Shown: positions 1 to 9,090 of the stretch, in pieces | How positions within the stretch are numbered: the first letter of the stretch is position 1 | How the letters are laid out: every line of letters begins with the position of its first letter | Assembly: GCF_000803065.1 (NCBI RefSeq) | Contig: NZ_JSXI01000018.1 | Span: 1 to 64,000 of the forward strand | From: Sphingomonas sp. ERG5 | GTDB lineage: Bacteria; Pseudomonadota; Alphaproteobacteria; Sphingomonadales; Sphingomonadaceae | Direction of reading: 5' to 3' | DNA: 64,000 bases | Position numbers and translations under genes: made by a program | The notes under the pieces: generated by a model | What the model was told of the DNA's origin: nothing | Database searches by the model: none | Seen by the model: only the letters and a program-made list of their open reading frames with translations

Positions 1-230
1 GGTGCGGGCGATGGTGGCGCGGCAACCGGCGCCGCGGCGACTGGAGCGACGACGGGAGCGGGGGCCGGCGGCGATCCCGGCGCTTCAGCGCGTTCGACCA
101 GGTCAAGCACGACCCCGGCCTGGAACCAGCTATGCTTGCAGCTTGCACACCGCACGGTGCGTCCATCCGCTCCGATCGCCGAATCGGGAACGAGATAGCG
201 GGTACGGCACTGGGGACATTCGAGGATCAT
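1..230 (-). CDS. MJ0042-type zinc-ribbon protein, N-terminal part
   Basis: This gene runs off the left edge, so only the first 76 or so residues are visible. The protein opens with a zinc ribbon: Cys5-x2-Cys8 in MILECPQCRTRYLVPD, then Cys28-x2-Cys31 (VRCASCKHSWF). This is the pattern of the MJ0042/zinc_ribbon_5 domain found at the start of many alphaproteobacterial proteins. A proline- and alanine-rich linker follows and is cut by the window end. In family members a membrane segment usually comes after such a linker, but that part is not visible here. The gene is divergent from ftsE with 175 bp between the starts. The zinc site is clear; the function is unknown. Confidence 0.8.
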   Translation of the reverse strand, partial: MILECPQCRTRYLVPDSAIGADGRTVRCASCKHSWFQAGVVLDLVERAEAPGSPPAPAPVVAPVAAAPVAAPPSPA

Positions 231-405
231 GCATGGACGCTTTACAGCCGCCGGATGGCCCCGGCTGGTGACCCAAAACTAAACACCCGATGGCCGCGCG
301 TGGCAAGTCCCGCACCGATTCCCGCAGGCATGCTTGATGCCGCGGGGGCGAACGTGCGATGGCGGAGGCGGGGCTGATTTAAGAGCGAGTGGGCGTGCGC
401 CGGTA

Positions 406-1113
406 ATGGCCAATATCGTGCAGTTCGAAAATGTGGGGCTGCGCTACGGCACCGGCCAGGAAACGCTGTCCGATGTGAGTTTCACGCTGGCAAGCGGCTC
501 GTTTTATTTTCTGACGGGCGCTTCGGGCGCGGGAAAGACGTCGCTGCTCAAGCTGCTTTATCTGGCGCAACGCCCAACCCGCGGCATGATCCGGCTGTTT
601 GGGGAAGATGCGGTCACGCTCCCGCGCAAGAGATTGCCCGGCTTCCGCCGCCGCATCGGCGTGGTGTTCCAGGATTTCCGGCTGCTCCCGCATTTGTCGG
701 CCTATGACAATATCGCGCTCCCGTTGCGCGTCTCGGGCGTGCCGGAAAGCGATGTCGAAGCACCGGTGCGTGAAATGCTCGCCTGGGTCGGGCTGTCCGA
801 CCGGGTCGAAGCCAAGCCGCGTACCTTGTCGGGCGGCGAGCAGCAACGTGTCGCCATTGCCCGTGCGGTGATCGGGCGGCCCGAGATCCTGGTCGCCGAC
901 GAACCGACCGGCAATGTCGATCCCGACATGGCCGAGCGCCTGCTGCATCTGTTTGATTCGCTCAACCGGCTTGGCACCACGGTGGTGGTCGCGACGCATG
1001 ACTTCCATCTGCTTGGACGGATTCCCGGCGCCCACATGATGCGGCTCGACAGCGGGCGGCTGCTCGACCCGACTGGATCGCTGCGCTTCCCGCCGCCGGA
1101 GCGTGAGGCATGA
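406..1113 (+). CDS. ftsE: Cell division ATP-binding protein FtsE
   Basis: FtsE is the ATPase of the FtsEX complex. It works at the inner face of the membrane at the division site and controls septal peptidoglycan hydrolases. The 235-residue protein has Walker A GASGAGKT at 38-45, the ABC signature LSGGEQQR from 141, and Walker B ILVADEPTG shortly after. I chose the ATG at 406 because the protein then starts MANIVQFENVGLRYG, as the family does. An in-frame ATG at 334 would add 24 residues of low-complexity sequence. The stop overlaps the ftsX start (ATGA), so the two are translationally coupled. Confidence 0.95.
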   Translation: MANIVQFENVGLRYGTGQETLSDVSFTLASGSFYFLTGASGAGKTSLLKLLYLAQRPTRGMIRLFGEDAVTLPRKRLPGFRRRIGVVFQDFRLLPHLSAYDNIALPLRVSGVPESDVEAPVREMLAWVGLSDRVEAKPRTLSGGEQQRVAIARAVIGRPEILVADEPTGNVDPDMAERLLHLFDSLNRLGTTVVVATHDFHLLGRIPGAHMMRLDSGRLLDPTGSLRFPPPEREA

Positions 1114-2003
1114 GCGTCAGGCTGATCCCTTCCGCCGCCGATCGCCGGTTGCTCGATGAAAGCCGCAGCACGCGCGCCATGACCTGGATCATGGCGATCA
1201 TGCTGTTCCTGACCGTGCTGGCTGGCGCGCTGGGGCTCGGTACGCGGTCGGCCGCGAGCCTGCTCGACCGACAGCTCGCCGGACGGCTGACGGTACAGAT
1301 CGTCGAGCCGATCGAGCGCACCCGCGACGCGCAGGCAAATGCAACGGTCGCGGTGCTGCGCGGCTTGCCCGAAGTAGCCAAGGCAACGTTGGTCGATCGT
1401 GCCGAACTGGCGGCGTTGCTGCGTCCCTGGCTGGGCGCGGACGGCGCCGATCCCGATCTGCCGATCCCAGCGATGATCGATGTCGATCTCCGCGCCGGCA
1501 ATGATGCGGAAGTCGCCCGCGTCACCAGAGCGGTGCAGGCGATCGCCCCCGCTGCCCGCGTTGACCGGCACGAGACCTGGATGTCGCCGGTGAGCAATTT
1601 CATGACCATGGTCACCAGCCTTGCCGCCGCGCTGGTGCTGTTGATGGCGGCAGCGACGGCAGCGGTGGTGATCCTCGCGGCGCGCGCCGGCCTGGAGACG
1701 CACCGCGTCACGATTCAGGTGCTGCACATGCTGGGATCGACCGATGTCCAGGTCGCGCGGCTGTTCCAACGTCGCATCGCGCTCGACACGCTGCTCGGCG
1801 GCATCCTCGGCACGATGCTGGCGTGCGGCGCGATCGCGCTAATCGGGTTGCAGCTCGGCACGCTCGGCTCCGACTTGCTCAGCGGCCTGACGCTTGGAAC
1901 GGGCGACTGGGTCCTGCTCGCGCTGTTGCCCATCGCCTTCGCGCTGCTTGCCACTTTTGCCGCGCGCATCGCGGTGCTTGGCGTGCTGAGGAAGATATTG
2001 TGA
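1110..2003 (+). CDS. ftsX: Cell division protein FtsX (permease-like)
   Basis: FtsX is the membrane partner of FtsE. The 297-residue protein has a cytoplasmic N-terminus, a first membrane segment near 25-45, a periplasmic loop of about 110 residues, and three more membrane segments near 170-190, 225-245 and 262-290. This is the four-helix FtsX layout. The family position directly after ftsE, with a 4-base ATGA overlap, supports the name. The next gene starts on a GTG that overlaps its stop, so the operon continues. The sequence itself is divergent, as is usual for alphaproteobacterial FtsX. Confidence 0.92.
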   Translation: MSVRLIPSAADRRLLDESRSTRAMTWIMAIMLFLTVLAGALGLGTRSAASLLDRQLAGRLTVQIVEPIERTRDAQANATVAVLRGLPEVAKATLVDRAELAALLRPWLGADGADPDLPIPAMIDVDLRAGNDAEVARVTRAVQAIAPAARVDRHETWMSPVSNFMTMVTSLAAALVLLMAAATAAVVILAARAGLETHRVTIQVLHMLGSTDVQVARLFQRRIALDTLLGGILGTMLACGAIALIGLQLGTLGSDLLSGLTLGTGDWVLLALLPIAFALLATFAARIAVLGVLRKIL

Positions 2004-2536
2004 TCTGGCGCACGCTCGCGGTCGCCCTGATCCTGTGGTTGCTCGGCTTCGCGCTGTTTATGCTCGCGCTGCCCAAACCGCTCGATCTTGTCCAGACCGA
2101 CGCGATCGTCGTGCCGACCGGCAGCGCGGGGCGCATCGACCGCGGGCTTGCGCTGATGAAGCTAAAGGCAGCCAAACGCATGCTGGTCACCGGCGTCGCG
2201 CCTGAGGTACGACCAGTCGAACTCGCGGCACAATATAAGAGCTCGTCCAGGCTGTTCGCTTGCTGTGTCGACCTGGGTCATGAAGCGGTCGACACGCGCT
2301 CCAATGCCGAAGAAACCGCGCGCTGGGTGCGCGAGCATCATTATAAATCGGTACGACTGGTGACGTCCGACTGGCATGTCGCGCGCGCGCAAATGGAACT
2401 GGTCAATGCGCTGGACGACGATGTGACGGTGGTCGGCGACGGTGTGCCGAGCAGCCCGCGCTACACCCTGCTGGTCGCCGAGTATAACAAGCTGCTGCTG
2501 CGACGTGTCGCGCTCTGGATCGGGATCGGACGATGA
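2000..2536 (+). CDS. YdcF-family (DUF218) membrane-anchored protein
   Basis: The 178-residue protein starts on GTG at 2000, overlapping the ftsX stop. It has one N-terminal membrane segment (about 4-24) followed by a DUF218 domain. Family motifs are visible: the first strand DAIVVPTG, the middle SNAEETARW, and VTSDWHVARAQMEL towards the end. Members of this family include the E. coli SanA and ElyC proteins, linked to envelope integrity and lipid-carrier metabolism, but the exact reaction is unsettled. Its place between ftsX and an acyltransferase, with overlaps on both sides, points to an envelope role. The substrate cannot be told. Confidence 0.85.
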   Translation: MIWRTLAVALILWLLGFALFMLALPKPLDLVQTDAIVVPTGSAGRIDRGLALMKLKAAKRMLVTGVAPEVRPVELAAQYKSSSRLFACCVDLGHEAVDTRSNAEETARWVREHHYKSVRLVTSDWHVARAQMELVNALDDDVTVVGDGVPSSPRYTLLVAEYNKLLLRRVALWIGIGR

Positions 2537-3234
2537 ACGCGCTGCGCACATTGCTCTTCCAGCTGGTGTTCTACACCGTATCGGTGCCGATCGTGCTGGC
2601 GACGCCGATCAGCGCATTGTTCGGGCGCAAGGCGATCATCGCCAACACGCATCTGTGGACCAAATTCCACCACTGGGCGTCGCGCACCATTCTCGGCATC
2701 CACCAGCGGGTCGAAGGATCGCAGTTCGATTCCGGCCCGGTGATTTATGCCGCCAAGCACCAGGCGATGTATGAGACGCTCGAGCTGGGACGGATGCTCA
2801 GGACGCCGGCGATTGTGATGAAGCAGGAGCTCGCCAGTATCCCGATATGGGGCTGGGCAGCACGGCGTTACGGCGTCATCGTCGTCGACCGCGAAGCATC
2901 GGCCGGCGCACTGCGACGGATGCTGCGCGAAGCCAAGGTCGCGCTGGCGGAGGGACGGTCGATCCTGATCTTCCCCGAAGGCACACGCGTACCGCCAGGC
3001 GAACAACCGCCGTTGCGCGCAGGCTTTGCCGGGCTGTACCAGATGCTGAAGATTCCGGTGGTGCCGATCGCGATCGATTCCGGGAAGGTCTGGCCCCGAC
3101 ATGGCCCAAAGCTCCCCGGGATGGTGACCTTCCGGTTCGGCGACGTGATTCCACCCGGCCTGCCCCGCGCCGAAGCCGAGGCGCAAGTCCATGCTGCGAT
3201 CAATTCGCTGGATGTCGCCCAGCCATCGGCATGA
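2533..3234 (+). CDS. 1-acyl-sn-glycerol-3-phosphate acyltransferase (PlsC family)
   Basis: The protein (233 residues) transfers an acyl chain to lysophosphatidic acid or a related lysolipid at the inner membrane. A hydrophobic segment lies near 10-30. Acyltransferase motif I appears as KHQAMYET near residue 75, a variant with Glu in place of Asp that is usual in this alphaproteobacterial branch. Motif III is the textbook FPEGTR near 147-152. The start overlaps the previous stop (ATGA). Since FtsEX, the YdcF protein and this enzyme are coupled, phospholipid supply may be made together with division proteins. I infer this from gene order only. Confidence 0.88.
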   Translation: MNALRTLLFQLVFYTVSVPIVLATPISALFGRKAIIANTHLWTKFHHWASRTILGIHQRVEGSQFDSGPVIYAAKHQAMYETLELGRMLRTPAIVMKQELASIPIWGWAARRYGVIVVDREASAGALRRMLREAKVALAEGRSILIFPEGTRVPPGEQPPLRAGFAGLYQMLKIPVVPIAIDSGKVWPRHGPKLPGMVTFRFGDVIPPGLPRAEAEAQVHAAINSLDVAQPSA

Positions 3235-3239
3235 GCGCT

Positions 3240-3267
3240 GCTCCCGATTATCGCCGGAACCGGGAGC
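3240..3267. terminator. Bidirectional hairpin between convergent genes
   Basis: A 7-bp inverted repeat, GCTCCCG at 3240-3246 and CGGGAGC at 3261-3267, with a 14-base loop. It sits in the 56-bp gap between the stops of the acyltransferase (+) and the hydrolase (-), so it could end both transcripts. No clear T-run follows on either strand. Confidence 0.5.
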
Positions 3268-3290
3268 CTGGCGACGATCCCTGCTGATCG

Positions 3291-4121
3291 TCAGTCCTGA
3301 ACGAACTCGGCGATCCTGGCTGCGACTTGCCTTGGCTCCTCATGCTGAATCCAGTGAGTCGCTTCGGCAAAGCGTTCGATGCGGGCATCGTCGCACATCG
3401 CCGCAGCGGCATCGGCGAGATGGGCGCCGAGAAATCGGTCCTTCATGCCCCATAATATCAGGGCCGGGACATGAATGCGCCCGAGCGGCGCGCGCGGCAG
3501 GCGGAGCGCGCGATAATAATTGAGCATCGCGGTGAGCCGTCCGGGACGCGACCAGCCTGCCACATAGGCATCGAGATCGGCGGCATCGAACGCCAAAGGG
3601 CGCGATGAGCGCGTGAGCGTACGGCGCAGCGCGCGGCACCGGAACGCGCCGAGCAATGCTTCGGGAAGCCGAGGAATCTGAAAGAAACCGACATAAAGGC
3701 TGCGCAGAATCTGGGCGGGATGCGCCCGCAATTCGGCCTTCACGGTGTCGCCATGAGGTGCATTCAGGATGACAAGCCGGCGAATGCGCTCGGGATGCCG
3801 CGCCGCGACCGCCCAGGCGATGATGCCGCCCCAATCATGGCCAACCAGCGCGAAGTCCGCTGCGCCCAGCGCATCCGCGAGACCGATCACATCGGCAACC
3901 AGCGTGTCGAGCCGGTAGGAGTCGAGGCCGTGCGGCGCATCGCTTTTGCCATAACCACGCAGATCGGGCGCCACGACGCGCAACCCCTTGTCGGCAAGCG
4001 GCCGCATGACCTTGCGCCACGCGCGCGATGATTCGGGAAAACCGTGCAGCAGGATGAGGATCGGACCATCCGCCGGCCCCGCCGCCTCGACATGCATATT
4101 GAGGGTACCGACCGATATCAT
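3291..4121 (-). CDS. Alpha/beta hydrolase, epoxide hydrolase-like
   Basis: The 276-residue protein has the alpha/beta-hydrolase fold. The oxyanion motif HGFPE is at 26-30. The nucleophile elbow is GHDWGG, with Asp96 in place of the usual serine, and a catalytic His lies near the end in EATHWIQHEEP. An aspartate nucleophile with HGFPE is typical of soluble epoxide hydrolases and haloalkane or fluoroacetate dehalogenases. The ATG at 4121 was chosen because a GGAG lies just upstream and the fold begins at once; an in-frame start at 4160 lacks this. The substrate is not predictable. Confidence 0.85.
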   Translation of the reverse strand: MISVGTLNMHVEAAGPADGPILILLHGFPESSRAWRKVMRPLADKGLRVVAPDLRGYGKSDAPHGLDSYRLDTLVADVIGLADALGAADFALVGHDWGGIIAWAVAARHPERIRRLVILNAPHGDTVKAELRAHPAQILRSLYVGFFQIPRLPEALLGAFRCRALRRTLTRSSRPLAFDAADLDAYVAGWSRPGRLTAMLNYYRALRLPRAPLGRIHVPALILWGMKDRFLGAHLADAAAAMCDDARIERFAEATHWIQHEEPRQVAARIAEFVQD

Positions 4122-4249
4122 CCAGCTCCGGACTATAGAGAGCGATGCCGGCCAGTCCAATCCTTAGATCGGCCAGATTGGCGCCAGTTCCGGATTCAAT
4201 GAAGCAAATATGCCGGCGGGACCTCAGGCATCACCCGCGCGCATCCGGA

Positions 4250-5158
4250 TCAATCGTGGCTACGTCCGAAATCGGGTGCCGGATCGTCCTGTCCCTGTTC
4301 GATGATGCCGCGCCGGATCGCGCGGGTGCGTTCGAAATGGTCGAACAGCTCATCGCCCTTGCCGAGCCGGATCGCACGTTGCAGCGCGGTCAGATCCTCG
4401 GAAAAGCGTTGCAGCATATCGAGCACCGCTTCGCGATTGGACAGGAACACGTCGCGCCACATGGTCGGGTCGGACGCGGCGATGCGGGTGAAGTCGCGAA
4501 AACCACCGGCGGAATATTTGATCACTTCGGACTGAGTCACTTCCTCCAGGTCGGAGGCCGTACCGACGATGGTATATGCGATCAGATGCGGCAAATGGCT
4601 GGTCACGGCGAGTACGCGGTCATGATGGTCGGGCGCCATCATCTCGATATCGGCGCCGAGCCGGCGCCAGAATTCAGCGACGCGCTCCACCGCCGCCGTA
4701 TCGGCGCCCTCGGGCGGCGTGATGATGCACCAGCGGCGATGGAACAGCGAAGCGAAGCCGGCTTCCGGCCCACTGCGCTCGGTCCCGGCCACGGGATGCG
4801 CCGGGATGATCGTCGCACCGGGCAGCGCTTCAGCCAGCGCGCGCGCGACTTCCGCCTTGCACGAGCCGACATCGCTGACGATCGCATCGGCGGGCAGGTC
4901 GGCGGCGAATTCGGCGGCGGCGGCACCCATGGCGCCGACCGGAACGCACAGGATAACGAAATCGGCATCGATCACCGCCGCGCCGGCCGTATCGGCAAGA
5001 TCGTCGCACAATTGCAGCGCATCGGCGGTGGCACGCACGCCGGGATCCATATCATGCCCGGTGAGCCGCACCGTCGGCATGGTCTGACGCACGGCGCGGG
5101 CGATCGACGACCCGATCAGCCCCAACCCAATGATCGTGACGCGCGCGAAAGGCAGCAT
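4250..5158 (-). CDS. tyrC: Prephenate/cyclohexadienyl dehydrogenase
   Basis: This enzyme oxidatively decarboxylates prephenate and/or arogenate with NAD(P) on the way to tyrosine. The 302-residue protein starts with the Rossmann motif GLGLIG at 11-16 and carries the family motif HPVAGTERSGPEAG, then a helical dimerisation domain. No chorismate mutase or ACT domain is attached, so the protein resembles the short, feedback-insensitive class described from Zymomonas mobilis. It starts inside the hisC stop (ATGA). Whether arogenate or prephenate is preferred cannot be read from the sequence. Confidence 0.9.
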   Translation of the reverse strand: MLPFARVTIIGLGLIGSSIARAVRQTMPTVRLTGHDMDPGVRATADALQLCDDLADTAGAAVIDADFVILCVPVGAMGAAAAEFAADLPADAIVSDVGSCKAEVARALAEALPGATIIPAHPVAGTERSGPEAGFASLFHRRWCIITPPEGADTAAVERVAEFWRRLGADIEMMAPDHHDRVLAVTSHLPHLIAYTIVGTASDLEEVTQSEVIKYSAGGFRDFTRIAASDPTMWRDVFLSNREAVLDMLQRFSEDLTALQRAIRLGKGDELFDHFERTRAIRRGIIEQGQDDPAPDFGRSHD

Positions 5159-6258
5159 CAGGCGCTCTTGTCGACCAGAGCGCGCAACGCCGCCGCGACG
5201 CCGCGCGTCTCCTCCTCGGTGCCGATGGTGATGCGCAAGCCATGCGGCAGACCCTGGCCGGGCAGCCAGCGGACGATATAGCCCGCATCCATCAGCCCCT
5301 TGTACGCGACCTCGGCGGTCAGTGCGCCTGCGAACAGCACAAGGATGAAATTGGCCTTTGACGGCACCGCACGCAGGCCGGCGTTGCCCATCGCGGCGAT
5401 CTGTTGAGCGAACCAGCCGCGCCACTTGGCATTATGGCTGCGCGTATGCTCAACGAAATCCGCATCGCCAACCGCCGCGACGGCGGCATTTTGCCCGGCA
5501 ATGGTGATGTTGAAGGGCAGGCGGATGCGATGCAGCGCCTCGACGATTGCCGACGAGGCATAGCCCCAGCCGATCCGTTCGGCGGCAAGGCCATGGATTT
5601 TCGAAAAGGTGCGCGTGACCAGCACATTGGACGCAGTGGTCGCCAGGGCCATGCCGCCGTCTTCATCCTCGGGTTCGAGATATTCGGCATAGGCCTGGTC
5701 GATCACCAGCAACACATCACCGGGCAGGCCGGCATGAAGCCGCGCGATCTCGCTCGCCGACGAATAGGTGCCGGTCGGGTTGTTGGGGTTGGCGATATAG
5801 ACGACGCGCGTCTTGTCGGTCAGGCACGCAAGGATCGCATCGACATCGGTCGCATAATCCTTGTCCGGTGCGATCACCGGGACCGCACCGACGCGTCGCG
5901 CCGCGATCTCATAGACCGAAAAGCCGTAATGGACGTAGATCACCTCATCGCCCGGCCCGGCGAACGCGCCCGCCGCAAGGTGGAGAATCTCATCCGAGCC
6001 ATTGCCGTAGATCACGCGCTGCGGATCGAGCCCGTGCTTGTCCGCCAACGCCTCGCGCACGATCGCGCCGCTGGCATCAGGGTAGCGCTCGAGCGACATC
6101 TTCGCCGCGGCAAAGGCTTCACGCGCCTTGGGTGACGTACCGAGCGGATTCTCGTTCGACGAGAGCTTGGCGACCTTGCGGCCGTCGTCGGTGGTCGAGC
6201 GGCCGGGGATGTACGGCGCGATCGCCATGATCCAGGGTTTGGGTATCGGTGCGGTCAT
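5158..6258 (-). CDS. hisC: Histidinol-phosphate (and aromatic) aminotransferase
   Basis: A class I/II PLP-dependent aminotransferase of 366 residues. The NENP motif is at 35-38, and the PLP lysine is Lys220 in [14 protein letters not shown]. It makes histidinol phosphate in histidine synthesis. In this clade the enzyme also transaminates aromatic keto acids. Its coupling to tyrC repeats the arrangement described in Zymomonas mobilis and suggests it also supplies tyrosine or phenylalanine. The ATG at 6258 starts the protein [11 protein letters not shown]. The open frame extends further upstream, but those codons show no homology. It is divergent from metX, 189 bp apart. Confidence 0.92.
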   Translation of the reverse strand: MTAPIPKPWIMAIAPYIPGRSTTDDGRKVAKLSSNENPLGTSPKAREAFAAAKMSLERYPDASGAIVREALADKHGLDPQRVIYGNGSDEILHLAAGAFAGPGDEVIYVHYGFSVYEIAARRVGAVPVIAPDKDYATDVDAILACLTDKTRVVYIANPNNPTGTYSSASEIARLHAGLPGDVLLVIDQAYAEYLEPEDEDGGMALATTASNVLVTRTFSKIHGLAAERIGWGYASSAIVEALHRIRLPFNITIAGQNAAVAAVGDADFVEHTRSHNAKWRGWFAQQIAAMGNAGLRAVPSKANFILVLFAGALTAEVAYKGLMDAGYIVRWLPGQGLPHGLRITIGTEEETRGVAAALRALVDKSA

Positions 6259-6447
6259 GGGCGCGGGGCATAACGTTCCGTCGCGAATTGACAAGGCTGG
6301 GGTCTCCCGCCGTTCGCTTCGCGCGACGTCGGGAAGCCGTTCCCTGGGCCTGTTTCTCGACTTCACTCGAAGCCAGCGCGGCGGGATGGTCGCCTCAGGC
6401 CGAGAGGGGTGTTCACAATCGTCGGCGAACTCGCTAGCGGCTGATCC

Positions 6448-7584
6448 GTGTCTTCGACCGATCAACGCTTCGGGCTTGCCCGTACCGTCACTTTGCCCGG
6501 CCCACTTCGCCTTGATGGCGGCGTGCTGCTCTCGCCGGTCGACATCGCCTATGAAACCTATGGCACGCTCGCGCCCGATGGCGGCAATGCGATCCTGATC
6601 TGTCACGCGCTGACCATGGACCAGCATGTCGCCAGCGCCCATCCGCGCACCGGCAAGCCGGGATGGTGGACCTGCATGGTCGGCCCCGGCCTGCCAATCG
6701 ATCCCGAGCGTCATTTTATCGTCTGCGCCAATGTGCTGGGCAGTTGCATGGGGTCATCGGGCCCGGCGAGCATCAATCCGGCGACCGGCGCGCCCTGGGC
6801 GATGGCATTTCCGGTCATCACGATCCGCGACATGGTGCGTGCGCAGGCAATGCTGCTCGACCATCTCGGCGTCGGCGTGCTGCATGCCGTGGTCGGCGGA
6901 TCGATGGGCGGGATGCAGGCGCTGAGCTGGCCCGCGACATTCCCGGAGCGAGTCAAGGCAGCGGTGGTGATCGCCTCCACCGCACGGCACACTGCGCAGA
7001 ACATCGCCTTTCACGAAGTCGGCCGCCAGGCGGTGATGGCCGATCCGAAATGGCGCGGCGGCGATTATTATGCGGATAGCGATCCGCCCGCCGCCGGGCT
7101 GGCGGTCGCACGGATGGCGGCGCACATCACATATCTGTCCGAAGCGGGGCTGACCGAGAAGTTCGGACGGCGACTGCAGGCCCGGCCCGACCGGCCGGAC
7201 GGTGTGAAGTCGTTCGGCTTCGATGCCGATTTCCAGATCGAAAGCTATTTACGCCATCAGGGGATTGCGTTCGTCGATCGCTTCGACGCCAATTCCTATC
7301 TCTATATCACCCGCGCGATGGACTATTTCGATCTCGCCGAGGAACATGGCGGGCATCTGGCCAATGCGTTCAAGGCAAGCAAGGCGCGCTTCTGCCTGGT
7401 CAGCTTCGATACCGACTGGCTCTATCCGACGCCCGAATCGCGCGCGATCGTCCATGCGCTCAACGCCGCTGGGGCGCCGGTCAGCTTCGTCGAACTGTCG
7501 AGTCCGTTCGGGCATGACGCCTTCCTGCTCGAATCACCCGAGCTGAATCGAGTGGTCGACGGCTTTCTGAGAGTGGGCGCGTGA
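6448..7584 (+). CDS. metX: Homoserine O-acetyl/succinyltransferase MetX
   Basis: MetX acylates homoserine in the first committed step of methionine synthesis. The 378-residue protein has an alpha/beta-hydrolase fold with nucleophile Ser152 in the elbow GGSMGG. The catalytic Asp lies in SFDTDWLYP and the His in SPFGHDAF. The start is GTG at 6448, giving [14 protein letters not shown]. Whether acetyl-CoA or succinyl-CoA is used cannot be told safely by eye. The gene is followed by a GNAT gene and metW with 4-base overlaps, and metW partners metX in many proteobacteria. Confidence 0.93.
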   Translation: MSSTDQRFGLARTVTLPGPLRLDGGVLLSPVDIAYETYGTLAPDGGNAILICHALTMDQHVASAHPRTGKPGWWTCMVGPGLPIDPERHFIVCANVLGSCMGSSGPASINPATGAPWAMAFPVITIRDMVRAQAMLLDHLGVGVLHAVVGGSMGGMQALSWPATFPERVKAAVVIASTARHTAQNIAFHEVGRQAVMADPKWRGGDYYADSDPPAAGLAVARMAAHITYLSEAGLTEKFGRRLQARPDRPDGVKSFGFDADFQIESYLRHQGIAFVDRFDANSYLYITRAMDYFDLAEEHGGHLANAFKASKARFCLVSFDTDWLYPTPESRAIVHALNAAGAPVSFVELSSPFGHDAFLLESPELNRVVDGFLRVGA

Positions 7585-8012
7585 TCATATTCTCCGACGA
7601 CAAGACGCGGCTCCAGGTCGACCGCGTGCACGCCTGGCTCGCCTCGAGCTATTGGTCGCCGGACATCGCCCGGGCACAAGTCGAAAAGGCGATCGCCGGA
7701 TCGCATTGCCTCGGCGTCTATCGCGATGGCGTGCAAGTCGGATTCGCGCGCATGATCACGGATCATGCGAGCTTTGCCTGGCTCGACGATGTCTGGGTCG
7801 AGGCCGAGAATCGCGGCGAAGGGCTTGCCCGGCGCATGGTGCAATGGTTCATCGACCATCCCGACTTCCAGGGCATTCGCCGCATGATGCTGGTCACGCG
7901 CGATGCGCACGGCGTGTATGAAGGCGTCGGGTTCCAGCCGCTGATCCGCCCGGAGCGCTTCATGGAACGGCTTACCCCCGAAATCGCCAATCTGCTGCGG
8001 GCCAGCCAATGA
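7581..8012 (+). CDS. GNAT-family N-acetyltransferase
   Basis: A 143-residue single-domain GNAT protein. The middle holds the acetyl-CoA region: [20 protein letters not shown] forms strands 2 to 4, and the pyrophosphate-binding loop is [12 protein letters not shown], an R/Q-x-x-G-x-G/A variant. The start is GTG, overlapping the metX stop by 4 bases, and its own stop overlaps the metW start. It is thus locked between metX and metW. The acceptor substrate is unknown; a role linked to methionine metabolism is only inferred from position. Confidence 0.85.
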   Translation: MIIFSDDKTRLQVDRVHAWLASSYWSPDIARAQVEKAIAGSHCLGVYRDGVQVGFARMITDHASFAWLDDVWVEAENRGEGLARRMVQWFIDHPDFQGIRRMMLVTRDAHGVYEGVGFQPLIRPERFMERLTPEIANLLRASQ

Positions 8013-8596
8013 CCCTGCGCCCCGATCTGGCGATCATCGCCGACCATGTCGCGCAAGGGTCGCGCGTGCTCGATGTCGGATGCGGCGACGGCGCGTTAAT
8101 GGCGGCGCTGCGCGACACACGCGGCGTCGATGCGCGCGGGCTGGAAATCGAAGCGGCCAATGTCGCTGCGGCGGTGTCGCGCGGCCTGTCGGTGATCCAG
8201 GGCGATGCCGATACCGACCTGGCCGATTATCCCGACGCCAGTTTCGACTATGCGATCCTCAGCCAGACCTTGCAGACCACCAAGCGGCCCGATGCCGTGC
8301 TCGACCATTTGCTGCGGATCGGGCGGCGAGCGTTCGTGTCCTTTCCCAACTTCGCGCATTGGCGGGTGCGCGCGTCGCTATTGTGGGGCGGAAGGATGCC
8401 GGTGACGCGGCTGTTGCCCGAACAATGGTTCGACACGCCCAACATCCATCATGTTACGGTCGACGACTTCCGCGCTCTGGTAAACAGCCGCGGAATCACG
8501 GTCGAAGGCGCGTGGTTTCTGTCTGGCGACAAGCAAACCAAGTCGGCCGCGGCCAATTTTCTGGCCGAACATGCGGTGTTCCTGCTGAAGAATTGA
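8009..8596 (+). CDS. metW: Methionine biosynthesis protein MetW
   Basis: MetW is a methyltransferase-fold protein that works with MetX in methionine synthesis in many bacteria. The 195-residue protein has the SAM-binding motif I VLDVGCGDGALM near 17-28 and motif II-like LEIEAANV. The family block SFPNFAHWRVR follows, and SGDKQTKSAAANFLAEHAVFLL closes the protein. It overlaps the preceding GNAT stop (ATGA) and ends the metX-GNAT-metW operon. Confidence 0.93.
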   Translation: MTLRPDLAIIADHVAQGSRVLDVGCGDGALMAALRDTRGVDARGLEIEAANVAAAVSRGLSVIQGDADTDLADYPDASFDYAILSQTLQTTKRPDAVLDHLLRIGRRAFVSFPNFAHWRVRASLLWGGRMPVTRLLPEQWFDTPNIHHVTVDDFRALVNSRGITVEGAWFLSGDKQTKSAAANFLAEHAVFLLKN

Positions 8597-8606
8597 TCTC
8601 GATCAA

Positions 8607-8631
8607 GGAACCAAGCCAGGATTTCATAGTT
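8607..8631 (+). promoter_or_regulatory. Possible EcfG-type general stress promoter
   Basis: GGAAC at 8607-8611 followed after 16 bases by AGTT at 8628-8631. The alphaproteobacterial EcfG sigma factor recognises GGAAC, 16-17 bases, CGTT; this site has one mismatch in the -10. It would drive the response regulator at 8668, a gene type often placed under this sigma factor. Confidence 0.3.
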
Positions 8632-8667
8632 CTTAGCGGTGACAAACACCTGGAACTGCCTGAAAAA

Positions 8668-9090
8668 ATGTCCGCCACCGCACTTATTGTCGAAGATGAG
8701 ATCTTCGTCGCCCTCGATTTGGAGCGCATCCTGACCGGTGCGGGCTATACGGTGAAGGCGATCGCGGCGGACCGGCCGGGCGCGCTTGAAGCTGCCGGCC
8801 AAGCCGCTGGCGAGTGCAGCTTCGCGCTGGTCGACATCAATTTGCGCGACGGCCCGACCGGCCCCGAACTGGCGAAGACGCTGGCGCGCGATTACGGCAT
8901 GAAAGTCGTGTTCGTGACCGCCAATCCGGGCCAGATCGCCAACCCCAGCGGTGCGCTGGGGTATGTCCGCAAGCCGTTCAGCGAATCCGCGATACTCGCC
9001 GCCGCGGCACTCGCCACCGCCAAGGGCAAGATGGCGATGCGCAAGAGTGACGATTTCATCTTGCTCGACGGCAGCGCTAGCGCCGGCTGA
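8668..9090 (+). CDS. Stand-alone response regulator (receiver domain only)
   Basis: A 140-residue receiver domain with no output domain. The acidic pocket is Glu9-Asp10-Glu11, the phosphorylated residue is Asp56 (ALVDINLRDG), the switch Thr is in VFVTANP, and the conserved Lys is in YVRKPFS. I chose the ATG at 8668 because the domain begins there (MSATALIVEDE). Its 3' end overlaps the 3' end of the convergent HWE kinase by 14 bp, which makes that kinase the likely partner. Single-domain regulators with HWE kinases often feed the general stress response in this group. Confidence 0.9.
   Translation: MSATALIVEDEIFVALDLERILTGAGYTVKAIAADRPGALEAAGQAAGECSFALVDINLRDGPTGPELAKTLARDYGMKVVFVTANPGQIANPSGALGYVRKPFSESAILAAAALATAKGKMAMRKSDDFILLDGSASAG

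Noticed and set aside
6259..6447. SAM-II riboswitch before metX
   Set aside because: The conserved SAM-II core and pseudoknot sequence could not be found in the 189-bp gap. A TTGACA at 6288 has no matching -10 at 16-18 bp.
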